From assembly GCA_009993955.1 (NCBI GenBank), contig JAACSL010000014.1:44674-108673 (forward strand): DNA of 64,000 bases, read 5' to 3'. Numbering within the stretch: position 1 is the first letter of the stretch; every line of letters starts with the position of its first letter. Made by a program: the position numbers and the translations under genes. The notes beneath the pieces are model-generated. The model was not told the DNA's origin, made no database searches, and saw only the letters and a program-made list of their open reading frames with translations. This DNA is from Paraglaciecola sp. (GTDB lineage Bacteria > Pseudomonadota > Gammaproteobacteria > Enterobacterales > Alteromonadaceae). Positions 27,600-37,200 of the stretch are shown in pieces.

Positions 27600-28211
27600 A
27601 TGATGCACCGCTATTTTGTTTTATTCATGTTTGTATTGGGCGCTCAGCTCGCGGGCTCGTGTGCGTTTGCCCAAGAGCCTAATGATAAAGAAGGTGAAGT
27701 CAGGTATATCTCTGATGATTTATTTACCTTTTTACACGCTGGCCCTGGGCGGAATTATCGCATCTTAGGGTCGGTTATCGCGGGCAGCAAAGTCAACATG
27801 TTGCAAGAAGACCGCGATGCCGGTTTTGTCGAAATTATTGATGACAAACAACGAACTGGTTGGGTAGAGGCAGAATTCATCAGTAAGGTACGCAGTGTGC
27901 GTGAATTGGTACCCGGCTTACAGCAGCAAATCAAAGAAGCCAATGCCGTGATCCAACAGCAGCGCAGTGACAATGATTTATTAAATCAACAAATTGCGGA
28001 TTTAAGTTCGCAAAACGCGGAGTTATTGCGTAAGGCTGCAGCCACTGAAGCGACTAATAGCCGCCTCAGCGCTGAGCTAGAAAAGCATGATCAAAGTGCC
28101 CAAATTGAATGGTTTACACGCGGTGGTATTGTTGCCGTCATCAGCTTAATTCTTGGCATTATCATCACTTACTTGCCGAAAAAACGCCGCCGTAACGACA
28201 ACTGGATGTAA
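27600..28211 (+). CDS. SH3-domain membrane protein, YgiM/TIGR04211 family
   Basis: Bacterial SH3 protein of about 203 residues. A signal peptide (FVLFMFVLGAQLAGSCAFA) leads to a periplasmic SH3b domain (VRYISDDLFTFLHAGPGRNYRILGSV, with RTGWVEAEFI). A coiled coil rich in Gln and Asn follows (about 105-165), then a C-terminal membrane segment (GGIVAVISLILGIIITYLP) and a basic tail. This matches E. coli YgiM. The start at 27600 gives the best signal peptide; the track's TTG at 27540 is unlikely. It is divergent from the CYTH gene with 195 bp for promoters. Confidence 0.9.
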   Translation: MMHRYFVLFMFVLGAQLAGSCAFAQEPNDKEGEVRYISDDLFTFLHAGPGRNYRILGSVIAGSKVNMLQEDRDAGFVEIIDDKQRTGWVEAEFISKVRSVRELVPGLQQQIKEANAVIQQQRSDNDLLNQQIADLSSQNAELLRKAAATEATNSRLSAELEKHDQSAQIEWFTRGGIVAVISLILGIIITYLPKKRRRNDNWM

Positions 28212-28226
28212 ACCAGCCCCGCATTT

Positions 28227-28586
28227 TTAGCGTGTTTGGGTAATGTGCAGCTCAACACGCTTAATGGCTTGTAACAACGATGAGCGATTCATCTCCATAA
28301 ATAGCCAGTTTTTTAAACCAGTTTGCAGTTGCAAGGTGACAACCAAACAAATTCCCCAAAAGCCTTGCTCAGCCCCCGTAGTCGCCGTAAAAAATTCATA
28401 GGCTGACCAAAACATTAAACCCGCCATCACCACTGCAATAGCATTAACTAACCATACCCAACGTTTCATGCCGCCCCGATAAATGGGCAATAAACGACTG
28501 AACAGCCCCCCGTCATCACGCAGCAAGGCTTCTAGATTGGCTGATTCTGCCTGCAAAGCTTGGCTAATTTTATCATCGATATTCAT
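28227..28586 (-). CDS. Small membrane protein paired with a sigma factor (DUF6768-like)
   Basis: One hundred nineteen residues with a soluble N-terminus (MNIDDKISQALQAESANLEAL) and two predicted membrane segments (WVWLVNAIAVVMAGLMFWSAYEFF and GFWGICLVVTLQLQTG), ending in a helix with NRSSLLQAIKRVE. It overlaps the preceding sigma-factor gene by 4 bp. The position and topology suggest it tethers or inhibits that sigma factor, as small DUF6768-type proteins encoded beside ECF sigma genes may do. It lacks a classic zinc-containing anti-sigma motif. The family assignment is from memory and should be checked. Confidence 0.7.
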   Translation of the reverse strand: MNIDDKISQALQAESANLEALLRDDGGLFSRLLPIYRGGMKRWVWLVNAIAVVMAGLMFWSAYEFFTATTGAEQGFWGICLVVTLQLQTGLKNWLFMEMNRSSLLQAIKRVELHITQTR

Positions 28587-29104
28587 ATTTCATTCTCCAT
28601 CAGGTTTTTTAATTTGGCTCGACCACGGAATAAACGTGTTTTCACCGTTGCTACCGGTACAGCTTGGACTAAGGCAATTTCGCGAACTTGCAGTTGCGCG
28701 TAATAAAACAAATACAGTGCTTGGTATTCTTCAGCAGGTAACTGCTGCAACAGCGCATCTAGGCCGTGGCTTACTGGCTTCTCTTGGGTGCTCAGCTCAT
28801 CACTTTGGGTTGAACTGAAACGACTTTCCTCGATGTTACGCTGTCTAAGCCAATCCGTTGCAGCCCATTGCACGCCGCGATATAACCAACTTTTAAAGGC
28901 AGCGGGTTCTTCTAAACGTCGCAAATTTTGCAAGACTTTTAACCACGCTGTTTGCACCGCATCGTGGGCACTACTGCGCTCACGGGTTAAACGAAAAGCA
29001 AATTGCAACAAGGCGGGTTGAAAGCATTGATACAACTGCAGCAATGCTTTTTCATCACCTTGTTGTGCTAAAAGCACCCACATTTCTTGTTCAGCGTGTT
29101 GCAT
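28583..29104 (-). CDS. ECF-type RNA polymerase sigma factor
   Basis: A 173-residue sigma-70 family protein with region 2 (LLQLYQCFQPALLQFAFRLTRERSSAHDAVQTAWLKVLQNLRR) and region 4 (LPAEEYQALYLFYYAQLQVREIALVQAVPVATVKTRLFRGRAKLK), the latter a helix-turn-helix. It would direct polymerase to a specific promoter set once released from its partner. The overlapping downstream small membrane protein is the probable partner. A 114-bp gap upstream should hold the promoter. The regulon cannot be told from here. Confidence 0.92.
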   Translation of the reverse strand: MQHAEQEMWVLLAQQGDEKALLQLYQCFQPALLQFAFRLTRERSSAHDAVQTAWLKVLQNLRRLEEPAAFKSWLYRGVQWAATDWLRQRNIEESRFSSTQSDELSTQEKPVSHGLDALLQQLPAEEYQALYLFYYAQLQVREIALVQAVPVATVKTRLFRGRAKLKNLMENEI

Positions 29105-29236
29105 TTATTTTCCTCTTTACAAGCAAGACGAAGACATGAGGCCTTAGGTTCTTAGCTGTAAAAAAATAAGTATTGCTTGGCATTTTTGGTTATTCTAAAT
29201 CACCCTGTAAAGCCATAGTTGAAAACGACTGTTATC

Positions 29237-29620
29237 ATGAGCTACCACATTCACCTTAGGTCGAACGTCGTGTATGTCGAGTTTCGCGGCGAGACGGATC
29301 CTTACGACATCATTAGTTTGATGAGGGACCCGGTTTTTTTGCCTAACGTCAGAAAACTGGGCAAGTTAATCTACGATTTCTCAGCCGCGGATGAGGTCAA
29401 CTTGGATACCGGTGAAGTGCAACAATTTGCTGTGGTGGCCAAAGCCGAGTCAATCTTTGTGGAACGCTTACACATTGTGATTGTGTTAAACAACCCTGCC
29501 AATCGTGCCCGGGCGCAGGTATACAAACAAAGCCTAATCAATACGCCGTGGCAGATTGATATTGTTGATGCCTTGGCCGACGCCTGCGACGCACTCTCTA
29601 TTATTGATTGGACCCGTTAA
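29237..29620 (+). CDS. STAS-like small protein, unknown function
   Basis: From ATG 29237 it has 127 residues. The layout, VVYVEFRGETDPYDIISLMRDPVF, KLIYDFSAADEVNLDTGEVQQFAVVAK and RLHIVIVLNNPANRARAQVYK, alternates strands and helices as in STAS/SpoIIAA-like domains, which usually act as protein-interaction modules. I see no catalytic motif or membrane segment. The TTG at 29219 is the track start, but the ATG is more likely. The stop is one base from the LysE-family start, so the genes are probably cotranscribed. Confidence 0.65.
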   Translation: MSYHIHLRSNVVYVEFRGETDPYDIISLMRDPVFLPNVRKLGKLIYDFSAADEVNLDTGEVQQFAVVAKAESIFVERLHIVIVLNNPANRARAQVYKQSLINTPWQIDIVDALADACDALSIIDWTR

Positions 29621-29621
29621 C

Positions 29622-30275
29622 ATGCCCACTATGGAAACGCTGATCAGTTTTAGTATTGCGGCTTTTTTGCTGTGTATTTCTCCTGGCCCATCCAACTTAT
29701 ATATTTTGGCGCGTTGTATGGCACAAGGCAGCCATAGCGGTGTCATGGCAGCCGCTGGTATGGCGCTTGGTTCACTGATTTATGTGCTTATCAGTGTCTT
29801 GGGTTTAGCCACCTTATTGCTAATGGCGCCGGTTTTATATGTGATGATTAAAATAGTCGGTGCTGTGTACCTGCTCTACCTTGGTTTTCACTATTTCATA
29901 CAGGCGAATCACCGCCACGCTCAACAAGTATTACCCGCCCCCATGACGATGCTAAAAATTTTCAAACAGAGCTTAGTGGTTGAACTCACCAATCCTAAAA
30001 CTGCTTTGTTTTTTGTGGCTTTTTTACCACTGTTTGTGCAACCCGAGCAGGGGCAGATTGCCGTGCAACTTTTGATTTTAGGTCTGCTCTATACCCTTAT
30101 CGGCTTTTGTTCTGACGTGTTAGTCGCCACCCTTTCGGGTCAATTGGGGCGCTGGTTGCGCACCCATCCAGCAGCGGAAAAGTGGCAATTGCGTGGGTCA
30201 GGCACCTTGCTGTTGGCAATAGCCGCCCTGATTGTGCATGACGTAGTCAGGGCCGATTTACTGGGTAACGAATAA
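29622..30275 (+). CDS. LysE-family amino acid exporter
   Basis: Inner-membrane exporter of the LysE/RhtB family with about six membrane segments. The N-terminal signature FLLCISPGPSNLYILARCMAQGSHSG matches the conserved SPGPxN motif, and TNPKTALFFVAFLPLFV is a second family landmark. At 217 residues from ATG 29622 it is the usual length. Substrates in the family include lysine, threonine, homoserine lactone and cysteine-pathway compounds; this one cannot be assigned. It starts 1 bp after the STAS-like gene and is followed by the broken TIGR03546 gene. Confidence 0.9.
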   Translation: MPTMETLISFSIAAFLLCISPGPSNLYILARCMAQGSHSGVMAAAGMALGSLIYVLISVLGLATLLLMAPVLYVMIKIVGAVYLLYLGFHYFIQANHRHAQQVLPAPMTMLKIFKQSLVVELTNPKTALFFVAFLPLFVQPEQGQIAVQLLILGLLYTLIGFCSDVLVATLSGQLGRWLRTHPAAEKWQLRGSGTLLLAIAALIVHDVVRADLLGNE

Positions 30276-30290
30276 TCAACAAAGGAGTCA

Positions 30291-30797
30291 ATGATGGGCA
30301 TGTTGGCAACACTATTAAAAGCCTTAAATTCAGCGTCGAGCCCATAGCAGTTGGCTTTTGGCTTTACCTTGGGCATGCTCATGGGCATCACGCCATGGTT
30401 GGGCCTGCACAGCCTTGTGTTGTTGTTTGTTGTATTATTTTTTCGCATCAATATTTCCAGTTTCATGGTGGCTTGGGCACTGTTTGCCTTGATAGCAGTG
30501 CCCTTAGCTGTGCCCATGGCAACCCTTGGTGAAAGTCTATTAAGCCAAGACAGTCTGCAAGGCCTATGGCGGGCGATGTATAGCACCCCCTTTGGACACC
30601 TTACTCAGTTTTACCATACCCTCACCTTGGGTAGTTTGATGGTAGGTTTGGCGTTTTCACCAATTTTATTGTTCTTATCTAAATACTTGGTGCTGCAATA
30701 CCGTGAGAAAGTCATGAGCTGGGTCAACAAACTTAAACTGGTGCAATTTTTAAAAGGCAGTCGCTTTTATCGCTTGTATGCAGCGATGGGAGAATAA
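30291..30797 (+). pseudogene. TIGR03546 membrane protein gene interrupted by an in-frame TAG
   Basis: Translation from ATG 30294 (or 30291), preceded by a strong AAAGGAG, gives MGMLATLLKALNSASSP, then TAG at 30345-30347, then an uninterrupted QLAFGFTLGMLMGITPWLGLH and the rest to 30797. The N-terminus and continuation together match TIGR03546 proteins, in which the codon after SxxSP-like sequence is a tryptophan or glycine region, so TGG to TAG is the simplest change. The track begins only at a TTG at 30351, after the stop. The intact part has about four membrane segments. Product would be truncated unless TAG is read through or translation restarts. Confidence 0.8.
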
Positions 30798-30799
30798 AC

Positions 30800-31961
30800 A
30801 TGAAAAACATCATCCGTTGGCCTGGTTTAGTGGCGTTTGTGTTTATTGTTGGTTTAGTCACCACCATCAGTCTGGTATTTTTAGATTTTTGGATAAAACT
30901 AGCTTTTGAAAAAAGCGTGGAAACAGCCACAGGGGCGGAAGTTAACGTCGGTTCTGTAGCGCATACCTTCTCTCCTTTTGGACTGACCTTTTACAACGTG
31001 CAGCTCACCGACCCAGATAATCCTGGCAATAATCAAGCCCAAGCCCAACAGATAAAAGCCAATATCGAATTAACGCCACTGCTGCTGCGCAAAGTGATCA
31101 TCGATAACTTGGCTATTACCGGCGTAGAATTCGCTACACCCCGCGCTTCTGAAGGTAAGGTGTATCGTCACAAGAATGACGCCACGGAGCAAGGTTCGCG
31201 CTTTTTTCCTAATCCGGCTTCCTTGCCAAGCGTAGATGAAATTTTGGCTAATTCCCCCCTTAAAACCACCCAGGCAATGGCAGAGGCAGAAGCGGCTTAT
31301 GCACGCCACAAGAGCAGCCTCGCGAAACAATATGAGGCCTTGCCCAGTAAAGACAAACTCGCGGCTTATCAACAGCAAGTGGCCGAGTTAAAGGCGACGG
31401 ATACCAAAGATCCAGCGGCTTTGCTGGCCGCGGGGGGAAAAACTGAATGCCACCTTGCAAAGCGCGCTGCTCTCTAGCCACGGCAAAGTGAAAGTGTCGG
31501 CCAACCAAGTCAGTGGTGACGGCGTATTGAATCTGGCTCAATTATCCATGCAGGCCACAGGCAGTAATAAAATGACCAATATTATTGCCAAAACCTTGAG
31601 TCAACTCACTCAACTCAAACTTGATAGTCAGGTGAGCGGCAAAGTGGGCGACCTTGACCTGAGTTTTAGTTCCGATCTCAACAAGCAGTTAGGTAGTGCA
31701 TTAATCAGCAATATCAGTGCTGATCAGCAAGGTAAATTGGATGAACTCAAAGTCAAACTGGATGCTCAAATGCACAGTCTGTTAGGGGATCAACAAGGGC
31801 AGATCAATGAATGGCTTGAGTGGGAAAAACTGGCAGATGGCAATGTTAGCGGACTCGACACGTTATTAAATGAAAAGCTCAACAGTGTGGTCGATGACAA
31901 AAAAGAGGCCCTCAAAGACAAGGTAAAAGACAAATTCAAAGGCAAGGTGTTTGGTAGTTAG
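30800..31961 (+). pseudogene. TIGR03545 protein gene with frame change and missing middle
   Basis: The first ORF (30800-31477) encodes a membrane anchor (WPGLVAFVFIVGLVTTISLVFL) and the typical TIGR03545 N-terminal domain through LPSKDKLAAYQQQVAELKAT. The second (31455-31961) encodes the C-terminal part (SHGKVKVSANQVSGDGVLNLAQLSM and on to DKVKDKFKGKVFG). They are in different frames, which meet at a GGGGGGAAAAA tract (31434-31444). Family members are usually around 550-600 residues; the two pieces sum to about 390, so about 180 residues appear to be deleted at or near the same place. It begins 2 bp after the TIGR03546 gene, its usual partner. Loss of function is likely. Confidence 0.78.
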
Positions 31962-32063
31962 TCACAGACCTAAGCTGGGGTTGTCCATGTAACTTTGGCA
32001 TACATACCCATAATCTTACTGCACTAACTTGCTAGGTGTTCCAGTAGTGCATGCGTCACAGTC

Positions 32064-32981
32064 TTAGGGGTTCATCGCTTTGGCCAAACGCTTACCCAGT
32101 GTTTGTAAGATGAAATGGGCGTTTTCAGGGTTGTTTTTGACACAACTCAAAAATTGGGTGCGACTGAGCACCACTAATGCAACATCAGATATCGCCACAA
32201 TATCTGCGGTACGCGGCACATCCACAAGTAGGGCTAATTCGCCAAACACTTCACCTCGTTCAAGTTCAACCACCTGATTTTGTTGCTTGTGACCTAAACA
32301 AACGGATACTGAACCATCGACAATGAAATAAGCATCTTCACCCATATCACCTTTATGAATGATCACCTCGCCGGCACGAAAATATTCGCGGCAATAGGGT
32401 TCCATAAAATTGAAGATATCTTGTTGGGCAACAAAATTAATGAAGCTTTCGCGGATCTCGTGCAGATTGAGCACCATGGGTTGAATGGCGAGATTGTGAT
32501 GATGGGATGTCACCACCTCCCCTGCTTTGCTAAAACCAATGCGCTGCATTGACTTGGTTAGTGCAGGATTAAACGGTGCGACCACATGCGTGACGTTTTT
32601 GTCGTTGGCCCAGTAATACATCAACATAAAGAGCCCGTTGGTGATGCGCAACTGCCCCCGACTGTCTGGATCAACAACCAGTTGTCCGACATTGGCCAGT
32701 GTGCCTATTTCGCCCTGCAAATAGGGTGTAAAATCAAAAAAATCATCAGCAGGGATACCAACACAGTTGTCCTGCAATGTTAATCGGATGGTGCCAACCA
32801 CTCGTTCACCTTCAGCAGCAAAAAAAGTAACAGAATTCGTAAAGGCATCAAAACGGTCGATAATTCGGCCATCTGCTTGGATAGCATACGATCCCTCCAG
32901 TTCGGCAAACACCTTGTGGCGCAGTTTATAACACGCGTCCAGTTCTATATTGTTTTCCGCAATTTTTGTGCGAATGCCCAT
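32064..32981 (-). CDS. GNAT acyltransferase-like domain fused to a cyclic nucleotide-binding domain
   Basis: The N-terminal half (about 1-165) resembles GNAT/autoinducer-synthase-fold N-acyltransferases: LRHKVFAELEGSYAIQADG, then VGTIRLTL and LVVDPDSRGQLRITNGLFMLMYYWA. The C-terminal half (about 190-300) is a cNMP-binding domain with GEVIIHKGDMGEDAYFIVDG, the phosphate-binding cassette GEVFGELALLVDVPRTADIVA and a C-terminal helix. I infer an acyltransferase gated by cAMP or a related nucleotide. The order, acyltransferase first, is opposite to mycobacterial cAMP-dependent Pat. There is no DNA-binding domain, so it is not a CRP regulator. The acyl acceptor is unknown. Confidence 0.85.
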   Translation of the reverse strand: MGIRTKIAENNIELDACYKLRHKVFAELEGSYAIQADGRIIDRFDAFTNSVTFFAAEGERVVGTIRLTLQDNCVGIPADDFFDFTPYLQGEIGTLANVGQLVVDPDSRGQLRITNGLFMLMYYWANDKNVTHVVAPFNPALTKSMQRIGFSKAGEVVTSHHHNLAIQPMVLNLHEIRESFINFVAQQDIFNFMEPYCREYFRAGEVIIHKGDMGEDAYFIVDGSVSVCLGHKQQNQVVELERGEVFGELALLVDVPRTADIVAISDVALVVLSRTQFLSCVKNNPENAHFILQTLGKRLAKAMNP

Positions 32982-33069
32982 GGTGAGTCGTCCTTTGATG
33001 ATATGTTTGTTACTGTAACGCTGTTACTTAAGCGATTGAAAGTTTTTGTTCTACACCTTTAACACTGCC

Positions 33070-34206
33070 TTACTCTCGTTCACTGGGCAGTTTCACTGCT
33101 TCAGTCACCGCTTTTTCTAAGTCAGCGTAACGCATCGCAATCTCATGAAACTCATCAGTGATCTGTAAAAACACATCAACCATGATGGGATCAAAGTGTG
33201 TGCCTCGGCCTTCGCGGATCATTTGCACGGCTTTTTCGTGAGGAAAGGGTGGTTTATACACGCGGCGGCTGATCAGTGCGTCATACACATCGGCAATCGC
33301 CATAAGCCGCGCTGAAATAGGAATTACATCACCAGATAATCCCTGTGGATAGCCACTGCCGTCCCATTTTTCATGGTGACCAAAGGCAATCTCTTGGGCA
33401 AAGCGCAGAAAGTTGTTGCTGTCTTGCATGGTATTGATCGCCGCGTTTATGGCTTTGTGGCCAAACTCTGCGTGACGTTTCATGATGGTAAATTCAGCCT
33501 CATCTAACTCGCCCGGTTTAAGCAAAATATGATCGGGAATGCCTACTTTACCAATGTCATGTAAGGGAGCGGATTTAAACAACATGGTGATGTTTTCAGG
33601 GTTGAGAAATTCTTGATATTGCGGCAGTTGGCTAAGATGCGTCGCCAGTAGTTTTACGTAATTTTGCGTTCGGCGAATGTGGTTGCCGGTTTCTGGATCG
33701 CGAGCTTCAGCTAATGCACCCATGGATACCATGGCCACATCTTGCAGTTCCGCCATCTGCCGAGTTCGTTCAATAATCTTGCGTTCCAGCACTTGGTTCT
33801 GTGCTTCCAGTAATTCTCTGGCGGCGTTTAGGGTTAAGTGGTTTTTCACACGTTCCCGCAAAATCGGCGGGCTGATGGGTTTGGTGATGTAATCCACTGC
33901 ACCAAGGGCCAAACCTTTGGCTTCATCTTGGATCTCGGCTTTGGCAGTTAAAAAAATGATGGGGATATCACGGGTAAGTGGATCTTGTTTGAGTAGGCTA
34001 CAGACTTCAAAGCCGTCCATGCCCGGCATCATTACATCCAACAAAATCAAGTCTGGTTTGTGTTTAGCGATAATTTTTAAGGCAAGCGGACCATTTATTG
34101 CCGCTTGCACTTGATAATCACCCGCCAATACTTCTTTCACTACGTCAATATTTGCTGGTGTATCATCCACCGCTAATACAACTTTACGTGCACTCAATGT
34201 ATTCAC
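33070..34206 (-). CDS. Response regulator with HD-GYP cyclic di-GMP phosphodiesterase domain
   Basis: A receiver domain (about 8-125; LAVDDTPANIDVVKEVL, phospho-Asp in LILLDVMMPGMDG, lysine in ITKPIS) is joined by a coiled coil to an HD-GYP domain (about 165-360; APLHDIGKVGIPDHILLKPG and GHHEKWDGSGYPQGLSG). The metal-binding HD pair and the GYP motif are intact, so it should hydrolyse cyclic di-GMP. It begins 3 bp after the stop of the giant hybrid kinase gene, making that kinase its likely phosphodonor. Confidence 0.95.
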   Translation of the reverse strand: MNTLSARKVVLAVDDTPANIDVVKEVLAGDYQVQAAINGPLALKIIAKHKPDLILLDVMMPGMDGFEVCSLLKQDPLTRDIPIIFLTAKAEIQDEAKGLALGAVDYITKPISPPILRERVKNHLTLNAARELLEAQNQVLERKIIERTRQMAELQDVAMVSMGALAEARDPETGNHIRRTQNYVKLLATHLSQLPQYQEFLNPENITMLFKSAPLHDIGKVGIPDHILLKPGELDEAEFTIMKRHAEFGHKAINAAINTMQDSNNFLRFAQEIAFGHHEKWDGSGYPQGLSGDVIPISARLMAIADVYDALISRRVYKPPFPHEKAVQMIREGRGTHFDPIMVDVFLQITDEFHEIAMRYADLEKAVTEAVKLPSERE

Positions 34207-34209
34207 TCC

Positions 34210-37200
34210 CTAAGCTCCCACAGCCTCGATCAGACGCTGCACTAGTTCATTGGCTTTTTCGTAGTCGTAGTCGTCTAAGGCATTAAACATAGTCTTAAGC
34301 AATGAGGCGTGCTGGACAAGACCCTTGTTTTGCATCAATTGCGCGCAGGTATCGCGCGCTTCTACGTCATAATCATCAATCTGCTGGGTTAGCCTAGCGA
34401 GAATATCGCTGTAATTTGCCAGCACATTCACCTCACTAACTGTGCTGGGCAGATGCTCAGCGAACCACGTCAGTGCTTGCTGAATACCGTGTTTGACCCG
34501 CGTAATCTCATCTACGGCAGTTAAAATCTGATTTTCCTCTGGCCATGTTTGATCAGGTTCTGAGGCACTGAGTATGGTTTCAATATCGTCAAGCAAGGAG
34601 CAGAGTGTCACGGCACCAATATTACCCATGCCACCTTTGAGTTTATGTACGTTAAAACGCAAGGTTTCGGATTCGTTTGCACGATAAGGCAAAAGCAAGG
34701 CCTCTTCTGCCTTCTCTTCAGCCATCAGTATTTTTTCAAGTATAGCCATGTAGGTTTGGCTGTTTCCAGCAACACGACGCAAACCTTGATTGAGGTCAAT
34801 GCCAGCAATATCGGGTAATGCCGAGGGGTGTGCCTCGGTCTCTTGTGACACAGTGGTGAATTTGTCGAGACCTAAAGCTGCCGCCAACTGTGCAAACAAC
34901 TGATCGGGATCGATGGGTTTGTTGACATGGGCATTCATGCCCACCTCAATACAGCGTTGTTTGTCTTGGGGCATGACATTTGCTGTCATGGCAATAATCG
35001 GTAAATCTGCCCACTGGGACTCGGTGCGAATTTTTTTGGTTGCCTCGAAGCCATCCATGACTGGCATTTGAATATCCATCAACACTGTATCAACAGATTC
35101 TGTCCGCAGTTTTTCTAAGGCTTCTGCGCCATGGTTAGCGATGATCACTTGCAATCCAACCTGAGCAAGTAACTCAGCAGCCACTTGTTGGTTGATCACG
35201 TTATCTTCCACCAGCAATACACTATATCCCTGCAGTTGTTGCGGGCGAAGTGTTGGTGATATGGCACGTTTTTCGGATGTTTGTGCGTCATCACCACCAT
35301 GAAAAGCGGCCATCATGGTGTCAAACAATAATGAAGGATTTACCGGCTTGGACAAAAATGCATTAATACCCACTTGCTTGGCTTGCTCCGTCAGTTCTTC
35401 GCGGCGATGAGCGCTGACCATGATGATTTTTGGTATTACTTTTTGTCTGGCTTGTTGGTTAATTTTTTGGCTGGTACTGATGCCATCTAAACCGGGCATT
35501 TGCCAATCCATTAATACCAACTCAAAGTGTGTATGCTGACTGGTTTGCAACAGTTCAATGGCGGCTTCTCCGCTATTGACTGCCGTGGGCTTGCAACCAA
35601 AATGACGCAGACTTTCACATAAAATTGCTCGACAGGCTGCGTTATCATCCACCACCAGGACTGGCATGTTGGCGAAGTCATCGGCGAATTTTTTGATCTC
35701 TGCGGTTTGTTTGGGTAAGGCCAGTTTAATGGTAAACCAAAACTGAGAGCCTTGACCTAATTGACTATTTACGCCAATTTCTCCGCCCATTAAATTGGCC
35801 AGTTTTTTACAAATAGCCAGCCCCAATCCAGTGCCACCATAACGGCGTGTGGTGGAGGCATCGGCTTGAGAAAAAGATTGAAACAGGCGTGACTGTTGTT
35901 CTTCAGACAAGCCTATACCGGTGTCGATGACGGCAAATTTTAATTCGGCTTGCTGGTCGACGTGACGCATAAACTCAACCTTAACGATCACCTCGCCATG
36001 TTCGGTGAATTTCACAGCGTTGCTCACCAGATTAAGCAGAATTTGCCCAAGCCTTAAGGGGTCGCCTATTGCAGTCAAGGGCACATCACGATTGATGTGG
36101 AACAGCAGTTCCAAGCCTTTCTTGTCAACACTGAGCTGGATGATATTGGCCATATTTTCCAACACGGTCTCAATGCGAAATGGCACACTTTCGATGGCCA
36201 TTTGGCCCGCTTCAATTTTTGAGAAATCGAGAATGTCGTTGATGATATGTAACAGGGCTTTTGCAGAATCATCGATTTTTTGCAGGTAGTCTTGTTGTTT
36301 GACGCTTAACTCGGTGCACAAAGCGAGATGCGTCATGCCTAAGATGGCATTCATTGGGGTACGAATTTCGTGACTCATATTCGCCAAAAAATCTGATTTT
36401 GCTTGAGTGGCTTGTTCAGCTCGAGCCCGGGCTTCTTTGAGTTCAGTGATATCCACAAGCACACCAAGCAAACCGCCCGGCTGACCACTCGATAGTTTAA
36501 ACGCTGTCACCCAGTACAACACATGGTGAGGGCGACCATCCGCAAAGGTAAGGGGAAATTCATGGTGCTTAGCGCCACCACTGCGCAGTAGTTCCATGTC
36601 TTCTTCGTGATAGCGTATTTTGTCTGCTACAGACAAATAGGCTAAATCGAGCACAGTTTTACCGATGAGCTCTTGCCCTGACACACCAAAGGCTGCTTCA
36701 TACGCCTTGTTGCAGCCGGTAAATCTGCCGTTTGGATCTTTGATAAATATGGGATTAGGAATGGTATCGATGAGTGCAGACATGAACAGGATTTGATCCT
36801 GTTTAAGTTGCTCGGCAAGCTTGCGCTCACTGATGTCATCGATAACCCACAGCACACCTTTTTCGAGATCTGGGGGAATAGACTTATCCATTGCCTTGGC
36901 AGAAATTGAACACCATAAACTGTCACCCGTTGTTGTCATCAATTGATGATCAAGCAAGATCCGTTTGCCGGTTAATAGATCGGCTTTAACCTGAGTAACA
37001 AATTGCTGAAAATCTTCCTCTGAGCGAAACACTCGCACCATGGATTGCCCAATTAACTCCTTGGGAGAGCGGTAACCCAACATAGTGGCAAAATTTTCAT
37101 TACAACGTTCAAACACATGATGTTGGCGTTGCAGCACAATGCCAACCTGAGCACTGTCAAAGATATGCTGCAATTCCCATTTGATGGACAACAACACATC

